Below the pieces are notes generated by a model. It saw nothing but the letters and a program-made list of their open reading frames with translations. It made no database searches and was not told where the DNA came from. A stretch of 64,000 bases of DNA, taken from contig CABIZV010000006.1 in the NCBI GenBank assembly GCA_902363335.1, forward strand, positions 248,001 to 312,000, given 5' to 3'. Below, piece after piece: positions 8,691 to 17,387 of this stretch (position 1 is the first letter of the stretch; each line of letters opens with the position of its first letter). The position numbers and the translations under genes are program-made. The DNA comes from Enterobacteriaceae bacterium. GTDB taxonomy: Bacteria; Pseudomonadota; Gammaproteobacteria; Enterobacterales; Enterobacteriaceae.

Positions 8691-9977
8691 TTACGCTTTG
8701 CTCATCATCAATTTACGCAGCTCGGCATAGTCAGCCGGCAAATTATGCGACAACAACGGCAGCTCTGCGCGCTCTGCCAGCGCTTTCGGCAGCGGCAGCG
8801 TTTCTTGCAGGATCTCTTCCACGCTCTCTTTAAACTTCGCCGGGTGTGCGGTGCCGAGGAACAAGCCGTATTCTCCCGGCTGTAGCTGGTCACGCAGCGC
8901 GCGGTAAGCAATCGCCGCATGCGGTTCAGAGGTGTAGCCCAGCGCCTGCAACTCACGCATGGTCGCCTTAGTGGTTTCGTCATCCACCGCCGCATAGCCC
9001 AGCTCGTTCAGACGCCAGATTTTACGACGGAACAGCTCCTCTACACGCGGCCAGTTATTCGGCTGGCTCACGTCCATGGCATTGGAGAGCGTCGCCTGAG
9101 TGGCTTTTGGCGCCCACTGACCGTCCTGCAAGAAGCGCGGTACGGTGTCGTTGGCATTAGTCGCGGCGATAAAGCGTTTCACCGGCAGCCCCAGCGATTT
9201 TGCCAGCAGGCCTGCGGTTAAATCACCAAAGTTACCGCTTGGCACGGACACCACCAGTTGATTACGGGCTTCCTGCGGCAGCTGCGCCACCGCTTCGAAG
9301 TAGTAGCAAATTTGCGCGAGCAGACGGCTGATATTGATGGAGTTCGCCGAGTTAAGCCCCAGCGCCACCTTCAGTTCTTCGTCGTCGAAAGCCTGCTTCA
9401 CCATCGCCTGACAGGCATCAAAGTCGCCGTCGATAGCCACGGTTTCAATGTTACCGCCAAGGGTACAGAACAATTTTTCCTGTAGTGGACTGATTTTGCC
9501 GCGTGGGTACAGAATCACCACTTTGACATTCGGCAAGCCGTAGAAAGCATGGGCCACCGCCGCACCGGTATCACCAGAAGTCGCGGTCAGAATAGTCACC
9601 GGCTTGTCGCCAGCAATCAGCGTCAACATCTGCGCCATAAAACGGCCGCCGAAGTCCTTAAACGCCAGGGTCGGGCCGTGGAATAGCTCCAGACAGCCAA
9701 TATCTTCCTGCACCTTATTCACCGGCGCCGGGAAGGTAAAAGCATTGGCAACACGTTGTTCCAGTTCGGCCTGTGGGATCTCATCGCCGATAAACGCAGA
9801 GAGAATTCTGGCGCTGCGGGTGACGAAATCCTGGGTCAACAGGTCATCAATGTCGGTCAGGTTAAATTCCGGCAGGTCGTGCGGGAAGAACAGCCCCTGG
9901 TGCTTGCCCAGCCCTTGAGTGATGGCCTGCGCAAAGCTGACCTGCTCATTGTGATCTTTTAAATTGTAGAGTTTCAT
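8691..9977 (-). CDS. thrC: Threonine synthase
   Basis: 428 residues, the same as E. coli ThrC. A cytoplasmic PLP enzyme that converts O-phospho-L-homoserine to threonine, the last step of the pathway. The PLP lysine is K107 in TLAFKDFGGRF; the phosphate-binding TATSGDTGAA and SVPSGNFGD loops are also present. Last gene of the thrABC operon, starting 3 bp after the thrB stop, and so subject to thr attenuation. Confidence 0.98.
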   Translation of the reverse strand: MKLYNLKDHNEQVSFAQAITQGLGKHQGLFFPHDLPEFNLTDIDDLLTQDFVTRSARILSAFIGDEIPQAELEQRVANAFTFPAPVNKVQEDIGCLELFHGPTLAFKDFGGRFMAQMLTLIAGDKPVTILTATSGDTGAAVAHAFYGLPNVKVVILYPRGKISPLQEKLFCTLGGNIETVAIDGDFDACQAMVKQAFDDEELKVALGLNSANSINISRLLAQICYYFEAVAQLPQEARNQLVVSVPSGNFGDLTAGLLAKSLGLPVKRFIAATNANDTVPRFLQDGQWAPKATQATLSNAMDVSQPNNWPRVEELFRRKIWRLNELGYAAVDDETTKATMRELQALGYTSEPHAAIAYRALRDQLQPGEYGLFLGTAHPAKFKESVEEILQETLPLPKALAERAELPLLSHNLPADYAELRKLMMSKA

Positions 9978-9980
9978 CAG

Positions 9981-10910
9981 TTATTCCACGACTCGTGCGC
10001 CAGCTGTATCCAGCCGACAAATATGAACAAAACCTTCTTGATTCTGAAGATAATTTTTTCCTAACCAATCGGCAACGCGCTTCGCCGTATCCGGCTTGTC
10101 GCACAGCGCAAACAGCGTTGGCCCGGAACCCGATATCCCGCAGGCAATGGCACCAATCCCGGCAACCGCCTGACGTGCTTCGCTAAAGCCCGGCAGTAAC
10201 CTGGTGCGGTACGGCTCGGCAATCACGTCTTTCATCAATTTCGCCGCCAGCTGAGGTTGACGGGTGTAGCAAGCATGAATGAAGCCCGCCAGATGTCGGC
10301 CGTGGGCAATACAATCCTGACGGCGGTACTGCGCAGGCAAAATCGCCCTCGCCTCGGCCGTCGAGACTTTAATGCCCGGATAGGCCAGTACCCACAGCCA
10401 CTCGTCGAAACATGGAACCTGCTGGCTGATGACGCCGTTCTCTTCAATCATCAGCTGCATTCCGCCCAGGTAGCACGGTGCGACGTTATCATAGTGAACG
10501 CTGCCAGAGATGCGTCCTTCGAGCTCCCCCATCAGAGCCAGCATCCGGGTTTCATTAAGCGGCTTACCGCAATGCTCGTTCATTGCCACCAGCGCGGCCA
10601 CCACCGAACAGGCGCTGGAACCCAGCCCGGAGCCTATTGGCATATTTTTTTCCAGCGTCATCGCCACCGGGATCTCTTTGCCAATCTCACGGCAGAATAG
10701 CTCCCAGCACTGATAAACGATGTTCTCACGCGGCTCAGTTGGCAACTTGTCCGCAAAGCGTCCGAGGTTTTGCAGGCTGAAGCGGTCAGCCGCCTCAACC
10801 GTCACATTGTCGCCCAACAGACTGCCGTCGATCGGCGTCACAGCCGCCCCCAGGACATCAAACCCAACGCTCATATTGGCACTGGAAGCCGGGGCATACA
10901 CCTTAACCAT
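9981..10910 (-). CDS. thrB: Homoserine kinase
   Basis: 309 residues. A GHMP-superfamily kinase that phosphorylates homoserine with ATP. The family ATP-binding loop PIGSGLGSSACS (about residues 91-102) is intact, as is the late glycine-rich GISGSGPTLFA motif. The ATG at 10910 gives the usual MVKVYAPASSANMSVGFD N terminus. It begins one base after the thrA stop, indicating translational coupling in the thr operon. Confidence 0.98.
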   Translation of the reverse strand: MVKVYAPASSANMSVGFDVLGAAVTPIDGSLLGDNVTVEAADRFSLQNLGRFADKLPTEPRENIVYQCWELFCREIGKEIPVAMTLEKNMPIGSGLGSSACSVVAALVAMNEHCGKPLNETRMLALMGELEGRISGSVHYDNVAPCYLGGMQLMIEENGVISQQVPCFDEWLWVLAYPGIKVSTAEARAILPAQYRRQDCIAHGRHLAGFIHACYTRQPQLAAKLMKDVIAEPYRTRLLPGFSEARQAVAGIGAIACGISGSGPTLFALCDKPDTAKRVADWLGKNYLQNQEGFVHICRLDTAGARVVE

Positions 10911-10911
10911 T

Positions 10912-13374
10912 TTAAACTCCTAACTTCCATGACAGCGTGCGCAACAGATCGGCAAATACGCCTGCCGCCGTCACATCGTTACCTGCGCCATAGCCGCGCA
11001 GTACCAGCGGCAGCGGCTGATAATAGTGGCTGTAGAACGCCAGGGCATTCTCACCATTTTTGACTTTGAATAGCGGGTCGTTACCGTCAACAACGGCGAC
11101 CTTCACCCGGCAAACGCCGTCTTCTTCGATATTGCCAACATAGCGCAGCACTTTGCCTTCATCACGTGCGACAGCCACGCGGGCGGAAAATTCATCATCA
11201 AGCTGCGGTAAACGCGCCATAAAACTCTCGGTATCTCCTGACGCGTCGAAGCTTTCCGGCAGTACCGATTCCACCACGATATCACTCAGTTCAAGGTGAC
11301 GCCCGGTTTCACGAGCCAGAATCAGCAGCTTACGCGCCACGTCCATCCCCGACAGATCATCACGCGGATCCGGTTCGGTGTAGCCCATCTCACGCGCCAC
11401 TTTGGTCGCTTCCGATAAACTCATACCTTCATCGAGTTTACCGAAGATAAACGACAGTGAACCGGAAAGAATGCCGGAGAAGTGCTGCAATTCATCACCC
11501 GCATTCAGCAGGTTTTGCAGGTTTTCGATAACCGGCAGGCCCGCACCGACGTTGGTGTCGTACAGGAACTTGCGGCGCGACTGCCCGGCGGCATGGCGCA
11601 ACTGATGGTAGTAATCCATCGACGAGGTGTTGGCCTTTTTGTTCGGCGTCACCACGTGGAAACCTTCGCGCAGGAAATCGGCGTACTGGTCGGCAACGGT
11701 TTGATTCGACGTACAGTCAACAATCACCGGGTTTAGCAGGTGATACTCTTTAACCAGGCGGATTAAACGCCCCAGATTAAACGGCTCTTTCGCTTGGGCA
11801 AGCTCTGCCTGCCAGTTATCCAGATTCAGTCCATGCACGTTGGTCAGCAGCGCGCGTGAATTCGCCACGCCGCACACGCGCAGGTCGATATGCTTTTTCT
11901 TAAGCCAGGCCTGCTGACGTTTAATCTGCTCAAGCAATGCACCGCCGACGCCGCCGACGCCGATCAGGAACACTTCAATCACCTGGTCGGTATTGAACAG
12001 CATCTGGTGCGTGACGCGTACACCGGTCACCGCATCATCGTTACTTACCACCACCGAGATTGAGCGCTCAGAAGACCCCTGAGCAATCGCCACGATATTG
12101 ATATTCGCGCGGGCCAGCGCGGCAAAGAATTTCGCAGAAATGCCGCGCAGCGTGCGCATCCCATCGCCGACAACGGAGATAATCGCCAGGCGTTCCATGA
12201 TGGACAGCGGCTCCAGCAACTCTTCTTTTAGCTCCAGATAGAACTCATCTTCCATGGCCTTTTTCGCCCGCGCACAGTCGCTCTGCGGCACGCAGAAACT
12301 GATGCTGTACTCGGACGAGGATTGCGTTATCAGCACCACGGAGATGCCCGCGCGCGACATGGTCGCAAAGACCCGCGCCGCCATGCCGACCATGCCTTTC
12401 ATCCCCGGGCCGGAGACGTTGAACATCGCCATATTGTTGAGGTTAGAAATGCCTTTCACCGGCAAATCATCTTCGTCGCGGCTGGCGCCAATCAGCGTAC
12501 CCGGCGCTTGCGGATTACCGGTATTTTTAATCAGGCAAGGGATCTGGAACTGTGCGATAGGGGCGATGGTGCGAGGATGAAGGACTTTAGCGCCGAAATA
12601 AGAAAGCTCCATCGCCTCCTGATACGACATGCTTTTCAGCAGTCGGGCGTCCGGCACCTGACGCGGGTCGCAGGTATAAACCCCGTCGACATCGGTCCAG
12701 ATCTCACAACAGTCGGCGCGTAAACAGGCCGCCAGCACCGCAGCGGAGTAGTCAGAGCCGTTACGGCCCAGCACCACCAATTCGCCTTTTTCATTGCCCG
12801 CGGTGAAGCCCGCCATCAATACCATATGGTCTGATGGAATCTGGCTTGCCACAATGCGGCGGGTTGATTCGGTAATATCGACGGTGGATTCAAGGTAATG
12901 TCCAACGGCCAGCAGCTTCTCAACGGGATTAATGACCGTGACGTTGTGTCCACGCGCGCTAAGCAGCCCCGCCATGATAGCGATGGAGAGTTTTTCTCCC
13001 CGGCAGATAAGGCCCGCGTTAACGCTGTCCGGGCACTGCCCCAACAGGCTGATGCCATGCAGGATGTGCTTTATCTGCGCAAACTCAAGTTCGACCGCCG
13101 CCTTCAGTTCGGCATGCGGGAAGCCTGGCTGAGCGTCAGCAAGCCCGGAGAGGAGCTCAGCAAAAATACGTTCGGCGTCGGCGATGTTGGTTAGCGCATC
13201 CTGGCCACCAATCGTTTTTTCAATCATCGCCACCAGATGGTTGGTGATTTTTGCCGGGGCAGAGAGCACGGTTGCTACCTGCCCCTGCCTGGCGTTGCTT
13301 TCCAGGATATCGGCTACGCGCAGAAACCTTTCCGCGTTTGCCACTGATGTACCGCCGAACTTCAAGACTCGCAT
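10912..13374 (-). CDS. thrA: Bifunctional aspartokinase I / homoserine dehydrogenase I
   Basis: 820 residues, the E. coli ThrA length. It catalyses the first and third steps of threonine synthesis and is inhibited by threonine. The order is: aspartokinase domain beginning with KFGGTS (residues 5-10), tandem ACT regulatory domains (about 320-460), then the NAD(P)-binding GVGGVGGALLEQ loop (about 470) and the homoserine dehydrogenase catalytic part. The frame is open for 14 codons upstream, but the ATG at 13374 with AAGGGG before it gives the family start MRVLKFGG. Expression is controlled by the thrL attenuator. Confidence 0.98.
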   Translation of the reverse strand: MRVLKFGGTSVANAERFLRVADILESNARQGQVATVLSAPAKITNHLVAMIEKTIGGQDALTNIADAERIFAELLSGLADAQPGFPHAELKAAVELEFAQIKHILHGISLLGQCPDSVNAGLICRGEKLSIAIMAGLLSARGHNVTVINPVEKLLAVGHYLESTVDITESTRRIVASQIPSDHMVLMAGFTAGNEKGELVVLGRNGSDYSAAVLAACLRADCCEIWTDVDGVYTCDPRQVPDARLLKSMSYQEAMELSYFGAKVLHPRTIAPIAQFQIPCLIKNTGNPQAPGTLIGASRDEDDLPVKGISNLNNMAMFNVSGPGMKGMVGMAARVFATMSRAGISVVLITQSSSEYSISFCVPQSDCARAKKAMEDEFYLELKEELLEPLSIMERLAIISVVGDGMRTLRGISAKFFAALARANINIVAIAQGSSERSISVVVSNDDAVTGVRVTHQMLFNTDQVIEVFLIGVGGVGGALLEQIKRQQAWLKKKHIDLRVCGVANSRALLTNVHGLNLDNWQAELAQAKEPFNLGRLIRLVKEYHLLNPVIVDCTSNQTVADQYADFLREGFHVVTPNKKANTSSMDYYHQLRHAAGQSRRKFLYDTNVGAGLPVIENLQNLLNAGDELQHFSGILSGSLSFIFGKLDEGMSLSEATKVAREMGYTEPDPRDDLSGMDVARKLLILARETGRHLELSDIVVESVLPESFDASGDTESFMARLPQLDDEFSARVAVARDEGKVLRYVGNIEEDGVCRVKVAVVDGNDPLFKVKNGENALAFYSHYYQPLPLVLRGYGAGNDVTAAGVFADLLRTLSWKLGV

Positions 13375-13400
13375 GGTTTTGACCCCTTGACCTTTAGTCG

Positions 13401-13467
13401 AAAAAAAAGCCCGCACTGTTTAGGTGCGGGCTTTTTTCTGTGTTTCCTGTACGCGTCAGCCCGCACC
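13401..13467 (-). promoter_or_regulatory. thr attenuator (terminator and antiterminator)
   Basis: The minus-strand terminator hairpin pairs 13408-13416 with 13424-13432 (9 bp, GC-rich, 7-nt loop) and runs into a U tract (A run at 13401-13408). The same downstream arm, 13423-13432, can instead pair with 13458-13467 inside the end of thrL (10 bp), which would block the terminator. This is the classical threonine/isoleucine attenuation layout. Confidence 0.93.
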
Positions 13468-13524
13468 GTTACCTGTGGTAATAGTGGTGGTTGTAATTGT
13501 CATAATGCTGCTGATGCGAATCAT
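13456..13524 (-). CDS. thrL: thr operon leader peptide
   Basis: A 22-residue leader that starts MIRISSIM and ends TTGNGAG, with seven Thr and five Ile codons. Ribosome stalling at these codons when charged tRNA-Thr or tRNA-Ile is scarce favours the antiterminator. The sequence before the ATG (agagtacacaacatcc) matches the E. coli leader region as I know it, and the C-terminal TTGNGAG is the same. The N-terminal half differs from the E. coli leader: it carries an extra internal Met and fewer Thr codons there. Confidence 0.95.
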   Translation of the reverse strand: MIRISSIMTITTTTITTGNGAG

Positions 13525-13540
13525 GGATGTTGTGTACTCT

Positions 13541-13600
13541 GTAATTTACTGTCTGTGCCTGATACCCCTATTGGTTAAAGTATCCGGCCTGCTAAGTCAA
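13541..13600 (-). promoter_or_regulatory. thr operon promoter region
   Basis: Upstream of thrL the minus strand reads ttgacttagc, then ctttaaccaata and ggcacagaca, matching the order of elements in the E. coli thrL promoter. The exact -10 box and start site are not clear by eye. Confidence 0.45.
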
Positions 13601-13733
13601 TGAATTTCTAACTTTGTCACGTTTCGCAATCATTTCATATCAGCCCGCACAAGCACAGACAAACCACCACAACAGCCATAAGTTAAGCAAAATACTGGGG
13701 TATAACACCATACGTAAACACGATGACAGAGTT

Positions 13734-14420
13734 TTACTCTGGGAGATTTTTTTCAATATCGTGCAGCAATCGGTGCAACATTGCCGTATCGCGATGCTCA
13801 AATAGGCCAACACGTTGTTGCAGCCAATCAGCCAGTTTTACATCTCCGGCGACATCCAGTCTTTCAAGTAAGGTCGTGATACGTGCCCGTAACGCAATCA
13901 GCTGATTTTCGTCACCTGGCGTTACCTGTGCGTTCGCCGTTTGTAATAACGAGGAGAGTTGATAACAATAAACCATCACCGCCTGGCCGAGGTTAAGCGA
14001 TGGATAATCGGCGACCATCGGCACCCCGGTGAGAACGTCCGCAAGTGCCAACTCTTCATTGGTTAGCCCGGAATCTTCACGGCCAAACACCAAAGCCGCA
14101 TGCCCTAACCACTGCGCTTTTTCCTCAAGCATGGGCACCAGTTCCTGCGGCGTGGCGTAGTAATGGAAGCGAGCACGGCTGCGCGCGGTGGTTGCCACGG
14201 TAAAATCAACGTCGTGTAGCGCCGCTTCCAGCGTCGGGTAGCAGGTGATTCCATCGATGATATCGCCCGAACCGTGCGCTACCCAGCGGGTCGCGGGCTC
14301 CAGATGAGCAACGCTATCCACGATCCGCATGTCGTTAAAGCCCATGGTTTTCATCGCCCGGGCGGCCGCGCCGATATTTTCGGCTCTTGCTGGGGAAACC
14401 AGCACAATAGATAAGCGCAT
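13734..14420 (-). CDS. yjtD: TrmH-family (SpoU/SPOUT) tRNA/rRNA methyltransferase YjtD/LasT
   Basis: 228 residues when started at the ATG at 14420, which gives the conserved MRLSIVLVSPARAENIGAAARAMKTMGF start with the asparagine of motif 1. Motifs 2 and 3 of the SPOUT knot are seen as LVFGREDSGLTNEEL and PSLNLGQAVMVY. It belongs to the TrmJ/TrmH branch, which methylates 2'-OH groups of RNA using S-adenosylmethionine; the target of YjtD itself is not established to my knowledge. The 29 residues upstream in the open frame have no family character and are left out. Confidence 0.9.
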   Translation of the reverse strand: MRLSIVLVSPARAENIGAAARAMKTMGFNDMRIVDSVAHLEPATRWVAHGSGDIIDGITCYPTLEAALHDVDFTVATTARSRARFHYYATPQELVPMLEEKAQWLGHAALVFGREDSGLTNEELALADVLTGVPMVADYPSLNLGQAVMVYCYQLSSLLQTANAQVTPGDENQLIALRARITTLLERLDVAGDVKLADWLQQRVGLFEHRDTAMLHRLLHDIEKNLPE

Positions 14421-14765
14421 GTTAAGTTCTCTTACTTGCTTGTTATCAGGCAATAATGTGATGCAGTTCAACATATTGCGCAGCGCGAATTTACAAAAAC
14501 GCAACAAAAATCAATGAAATGGCGTTTCATAACATATAAATAAAGTTACACTATTCCTACTGAAATTATCAGTTTTGAATGTTAACAGAAGGCCGATATC
14601 CCTATGTTTATACGAACTATTTTCATTACCATAGATCAATAACAATTGGATTCACCACATTTATCAGTTAACCTGTGCAACTACTTGAGTTGTGGAAAAA
14701 ATGTGATAGGCGTTATCATTCAGGCGTGATAATTTCACCAAACTGTTAACGTGCTACAATTGAAC

Positions 14766-14779
14766 TTGATATATGTCAA
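14766..14779. promoter_or_regulatory. Candidate FNR site upstream of arcA
   Basis: TTGATATATGTCAA matches the FNR consensus TTGAT-N4-ATCAA with one mismatch. It lies about 280 bp upstream of arcA in a long non-coding leader. E. coli arcA is known to be FNR-activated; occupancy here is inferred. Confidence 0.4.
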
Positions 14780-14791
14780 CGAAGCGTAGGT

Positions 14792-14962
14792 TTATTGGCG
14801 GTCTGGTGCCTCTTTACCTGTTATGTTGCTGTTAAAATGGTTAGGATGACAACCGTTTTTGACACTGTCGGGTCCTGAGGGAAGAGTACCCACGACCAAG
14901 CTAATGATGTTGTTGACGTTGATGGAAAGTGCATCAAGAACGCAATTACGTACTTTAGTCAT
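14792..14962 (-). CDS. yjjY: YjjY-like small ORF with a shifted C terminus
   Basis: A 56-codon frame divergent from arcA. It starts MTKVRNCVLDALSINV and continues NNIISLVVGT, as I recall for E. coli YjjY (46 residues). After GT one extra base relative to E. coli (actcttccc against actttccc) shifts the frame: the tail becomes LPSGPDSVKNG and runs on to GKEAPDRQ, instead of FPQDPTVSKT ending in TILTAT. The DNA stays conserved past the shift, which suggests selection on the arcA leader rather than on the peptide. It may not be a real protein. The rest of the 638-bp gap (14421-15058) has no other gene. Confidence 0.35.
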   Translation of the reverse strand: MTKVRNCVLDALSINVNNIISLVVGTLPSGPDSVKNGCHPNHFNSNITGKEAPDRQ

Positions 14963-15058
14963 GTTACGCCGATCATGTTAATTTTCGACATGCATCAGGC
15001 AGGTCAGGGACTATTGGTACTTCCTGTTTCGATTTAGTTGGCAATTTAGGTAGCAAAC

Positions 15059-15775
15059 ATGCAGACCCCGCACATTCTTATCGTTGAAGACGAGTTGGTA
15101 ACACGCAACACGTTAAAAAGTATTTTCGAAGCAGAAGGCTACGATGTTTTCGAAGCGACCGATGGCGCGGAAATGCATCAGATCCTGTCTGAAAATGATA
15201 TCAACCTGGTGATCATGGATATCAACCTGCCGGGGAAAAACGGCCTTCTGCTGGCGCGCGAACTGCGTGAACAAGCGAATGTCGCCCTGATGTTCCTGAC
15301 CGGCCGCGACAATGAAGTCGACAAGATCCTCGGTCTGGAAATCGGTGCAGATGATTACATCACTAAACCGTTTAACCCACGCGAACTGACTATCCGTGCG
15401 CGTAACCTGCTGTCTCGTACCATGAATCTGGGTACCGTCAGCGAAGAACGTCGTAGCGTTGAAAGCTACAAGTTCAACGGTTGGGAGCTGGATATCAACA
15501 GCCGCTCTCTGGTGAGCCCTAACGGTGAACAGTACAAGCTGCCGCGTAGCGAATTCCGCGCGATGCTGCACTTCTGTGAAAACCCGGGCAAAATTCAGTC
15601 TCGTGCTGAACTGCTTAAGAAAATGACTGGCCGTGAGCTTAAGCCACACGACCGCACGGTTGACGTGACCATCCGTCGCATCCGTAAACATTTCGAGTCT
15701 ACGCCGGATACCCCGGAAATCATCGCTACGATCCACGGCGAAGGTTACCGCTTCTGCGGCGAGCTGCAGGAATAG
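15059..15775 (+). CDS. arcA: Aerobic respiration control response regulator ArcA
   Basis: 238 residues, the same as E. coli. An OmpR/PhoB-type regulator phosphorylated by ArcB that represses respiratory genes under low oxygen. The receiver domain has the acidic EDE cluster (residues 10-12), the phosphorylated D54 in VIMDINLPGKNG and the conserved lysine in DDYITKPFNP. The C-terminal winged helix ends in IIATIHGEGYRFCG. A long upstream leader with a candidate FNR site precedes it. Confidence 0.98.
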   Translation: MQTPHILIVEDELVTRNTLKSIFEAEGYDVFEATDGAEMHQILSENDINLVIMDINLPGKNGLLLARELREQANVALMFLTGRDNEVDKILGLEIGADDYITKPFNPRELTIRARNLLSRTMNLGTVSEERRSVESYKFNGWELDINSRSLVSPNGEQYKLPRSEFRAMLHFCENPGKIQSRAELLKKMTGRELKPHDRTVDVTIRRIRKHFESTPDTPEIIATIHGEGYRFCGELQE

Positions 15776-15780
15776 AAACT

Positions 15781-15811
15781 AAAACGGCGCTGATAGCGCC
15801 GTTTTTTTTTT
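15781..15811 (+). terminator. arcA intrinsic terminator
   Basis: aaaacggcgct-gat-agcgccgtttt hairpin (11-bp stem) followed by a U run, placed between the convergent arcA and creA stops. The A run on the other side makes it usable from both directions. Confidence 0.92.
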
Positions 15812-15814
15812 GCC

Positions 15815-16306
15815 TTATTTTGCAGAACCCGCCTCTTCTCCCCAGGGCATAATTGGCACGGCGCTAATGGCGTTTTTCGGTGAACCGTCGACGACCTTGT
15901 CGGAATAGGTGAGATACACCAGCGCATTTCGCTTGGCATCATAAAAGCGCACTACCTGCAGCTTCTTAAACACCAGCGATGTCCGTTTCTGGAATACCAC
16001 CTCGCCTTCAGACTTCCCTTTCTTAATTTTATCCGAAAGTTCGATAGCACCAACCTGCTGGCAGGAAATTGCCGCATCCGAAGTGTCTTCCGCTAACCCC
16101 AGACCGCCCTTAATGCCGCCGGTTTTGGCGCGGCTGATGTAGCAGGTCACGTTTTTCACATCCGGGTCATCAAAAGCTTCCACGACAATTTTGTGGTCGG
16201 GGCCAAACATTTTGAAAACCGTATCAACAGAACCAATCTGCTCTGCATGTACAGCCAGGCTTGTGGCACCCAGCAACAGGCCAGCCATTAACTTCTTGTA
16301 TTTCAT
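15815..16306 (-). CDS. creA: CreA family protein
   Basis: 163 residues. Signal peptide at about residues 1-21 (MKYKKLMAGLLLGATSLAVHA), so it is probably periplasmic. CreA is a conserved protein of unknown function, in E. coli the first gene of creABCD; the creBCD genes do not follow here because arcA is adjacent on the other side. Family features include IGSVDTVFK near the mature start and NALVYLTYSDKVVDGSPKNAISAVP near the end. Confidence 0.93.
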   Translation of the reverse strand: MKYKKLMAGLLLGATSLAVHAEQIGSVDTVFKMFGPDHKIVVEAFDDPDVKNVTCYISRAKTGGIKGGLGLAEDTSDAAISCQQVGAIELSDKIKKGKSEGEVVFQKRTSLVFKKLQVVRFYDAKRNALVYLTYSDKVVDGSPKNAISAVPIMPWGEEAGSAK

Positions 16307-16517
16307 ATTGTTACCATTTTCATCGATTAAGTGAAGTGACCATAAAGCATCCGAGAAGAAAGTGTTTACAGATCACAGCTTTACAAATATCAGCGCTCTG
16401 TCTAATGCGTAAACGCATTTATACATAAAAAAAACACTGAATGCTAAAACAGCAAAAGGTGCTATTATCCGCTACTTTGGTAACAGGCACCTAAGAAATT
16501 AAGGATGAGGGCATTTT

Positions 16518-17387
16518 ATGGATCAGGCTGGAATTATTCGCGATCTCCTCGTTTGGCTGGAAAGCCATTTAGATCAGCCTTTATCGCTGGATAATGTGGC
16601 GGCAAAAGCGGGTTATTCCAAATGGCACCTGCAACGTATGTTCAAGGACGTTACCGGTCATGCGATCGGCGCTTACATCCGTGCACGTCGGTTGTCTAAA
16701 TCGGCCGTTGCATTACGCCTGACCGCGCGCCCTATCCTCGATATCGCCCTGCAATACCGTTTTGACTCTCAGCAGACCTTTACCCGCGCGTTTAAAAAAC
16801 AGTTCTCGCTGACGCCTGCCCTGTACCGCCGTTCTCCTGACTGGAGTTCATTTGGTATGCGTCCGCCGCTGCGCCTGGGTGAGTTCACCATGCCGAAATA
16901 TGAGTTTGTGACTCAGCCAACCACTCAGCTGGTGGGCGTTACGCAAAGCTACACCTGCAAGCTGGAAGAAATTTCCGAATTCCGCCAGCAGATGCGCGTC
17001 CAGTTCTGGACCGACTTCCTCGGTAACTCACCGTCTCTTCCCCCTATTCTTTACGGGCTGCATGAACCGCGTCCGAGCCTGGAAAAAGACGATGAGCAAG
17101 AGGTGTTCTACACCACGGCACTGGCACCCGAGCTGGCCAATGGTCATATCAATAACGCCCATCCGGTAACGCTGGAAGGCGGCGAATACGTGATGTTTAC
17201 CTACGAAGGTCTGGGTACCGGCTTGCAGGAGTTTATCCTGACGCTATACGGCACCTGCATGCCAATGCTCAACCTGACTCGCCGTAAGGGTCTCGATATC
17301 GAACGCTTCTTCCCGCAAGATGAAGCCCGGAATCAGGAACCGCCAATTATGCTGCGCTGCGAGTACCTGATCCCGATTCGTCGTTAA
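16518..17387 (+). CDS. rob: Right origin-binding protein Rob (AraC family)
   Basis: 289 residues, as in E. coli. The N-terminal AraC-type double helix-turn-helix (about residues 8-105, with AGYSKWHLQRMF and LQYRFDSQQTFTRAFKK) binds mar/sox/rob boxes; the C-terminal GyrI-like domain (about 120-289) holds the effector site. Rob regulates acrAB, micF and other stress genes post-translationally. Start ATG at 16518 with AGGATGAGGG upstream. Its TAA stop lies in the palindrome TTAA (17384-17387), which is also the stop of gpmB on the other strand. Confidence 0.97.
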   Translation: MDQAGIIRDLLVWLESHLDQPLSLDNVAAKAGYSKWHLQRMFKDVTGHAIGAYIRARRLSKSAVALRLTARPILDIALQYRFDSQQTFTRAFKKQFSLTPALYRRSPDWSSFGMRPPLRLGEFTMPKYEFVTQPTTQLVGVTQSYTCKLEEISEFRQQMRVQFWTDFLGNSPSLPPILYGLHEPRPSLEKDDEQEVFYTTALAPELANGHINNAHPVTLEGGEYVMFTYEGLGTGLQEFILTLYGTCMPMLNLTRRKGLDIERFFPQDEARNQEPPIMLRCEYLIPIRR

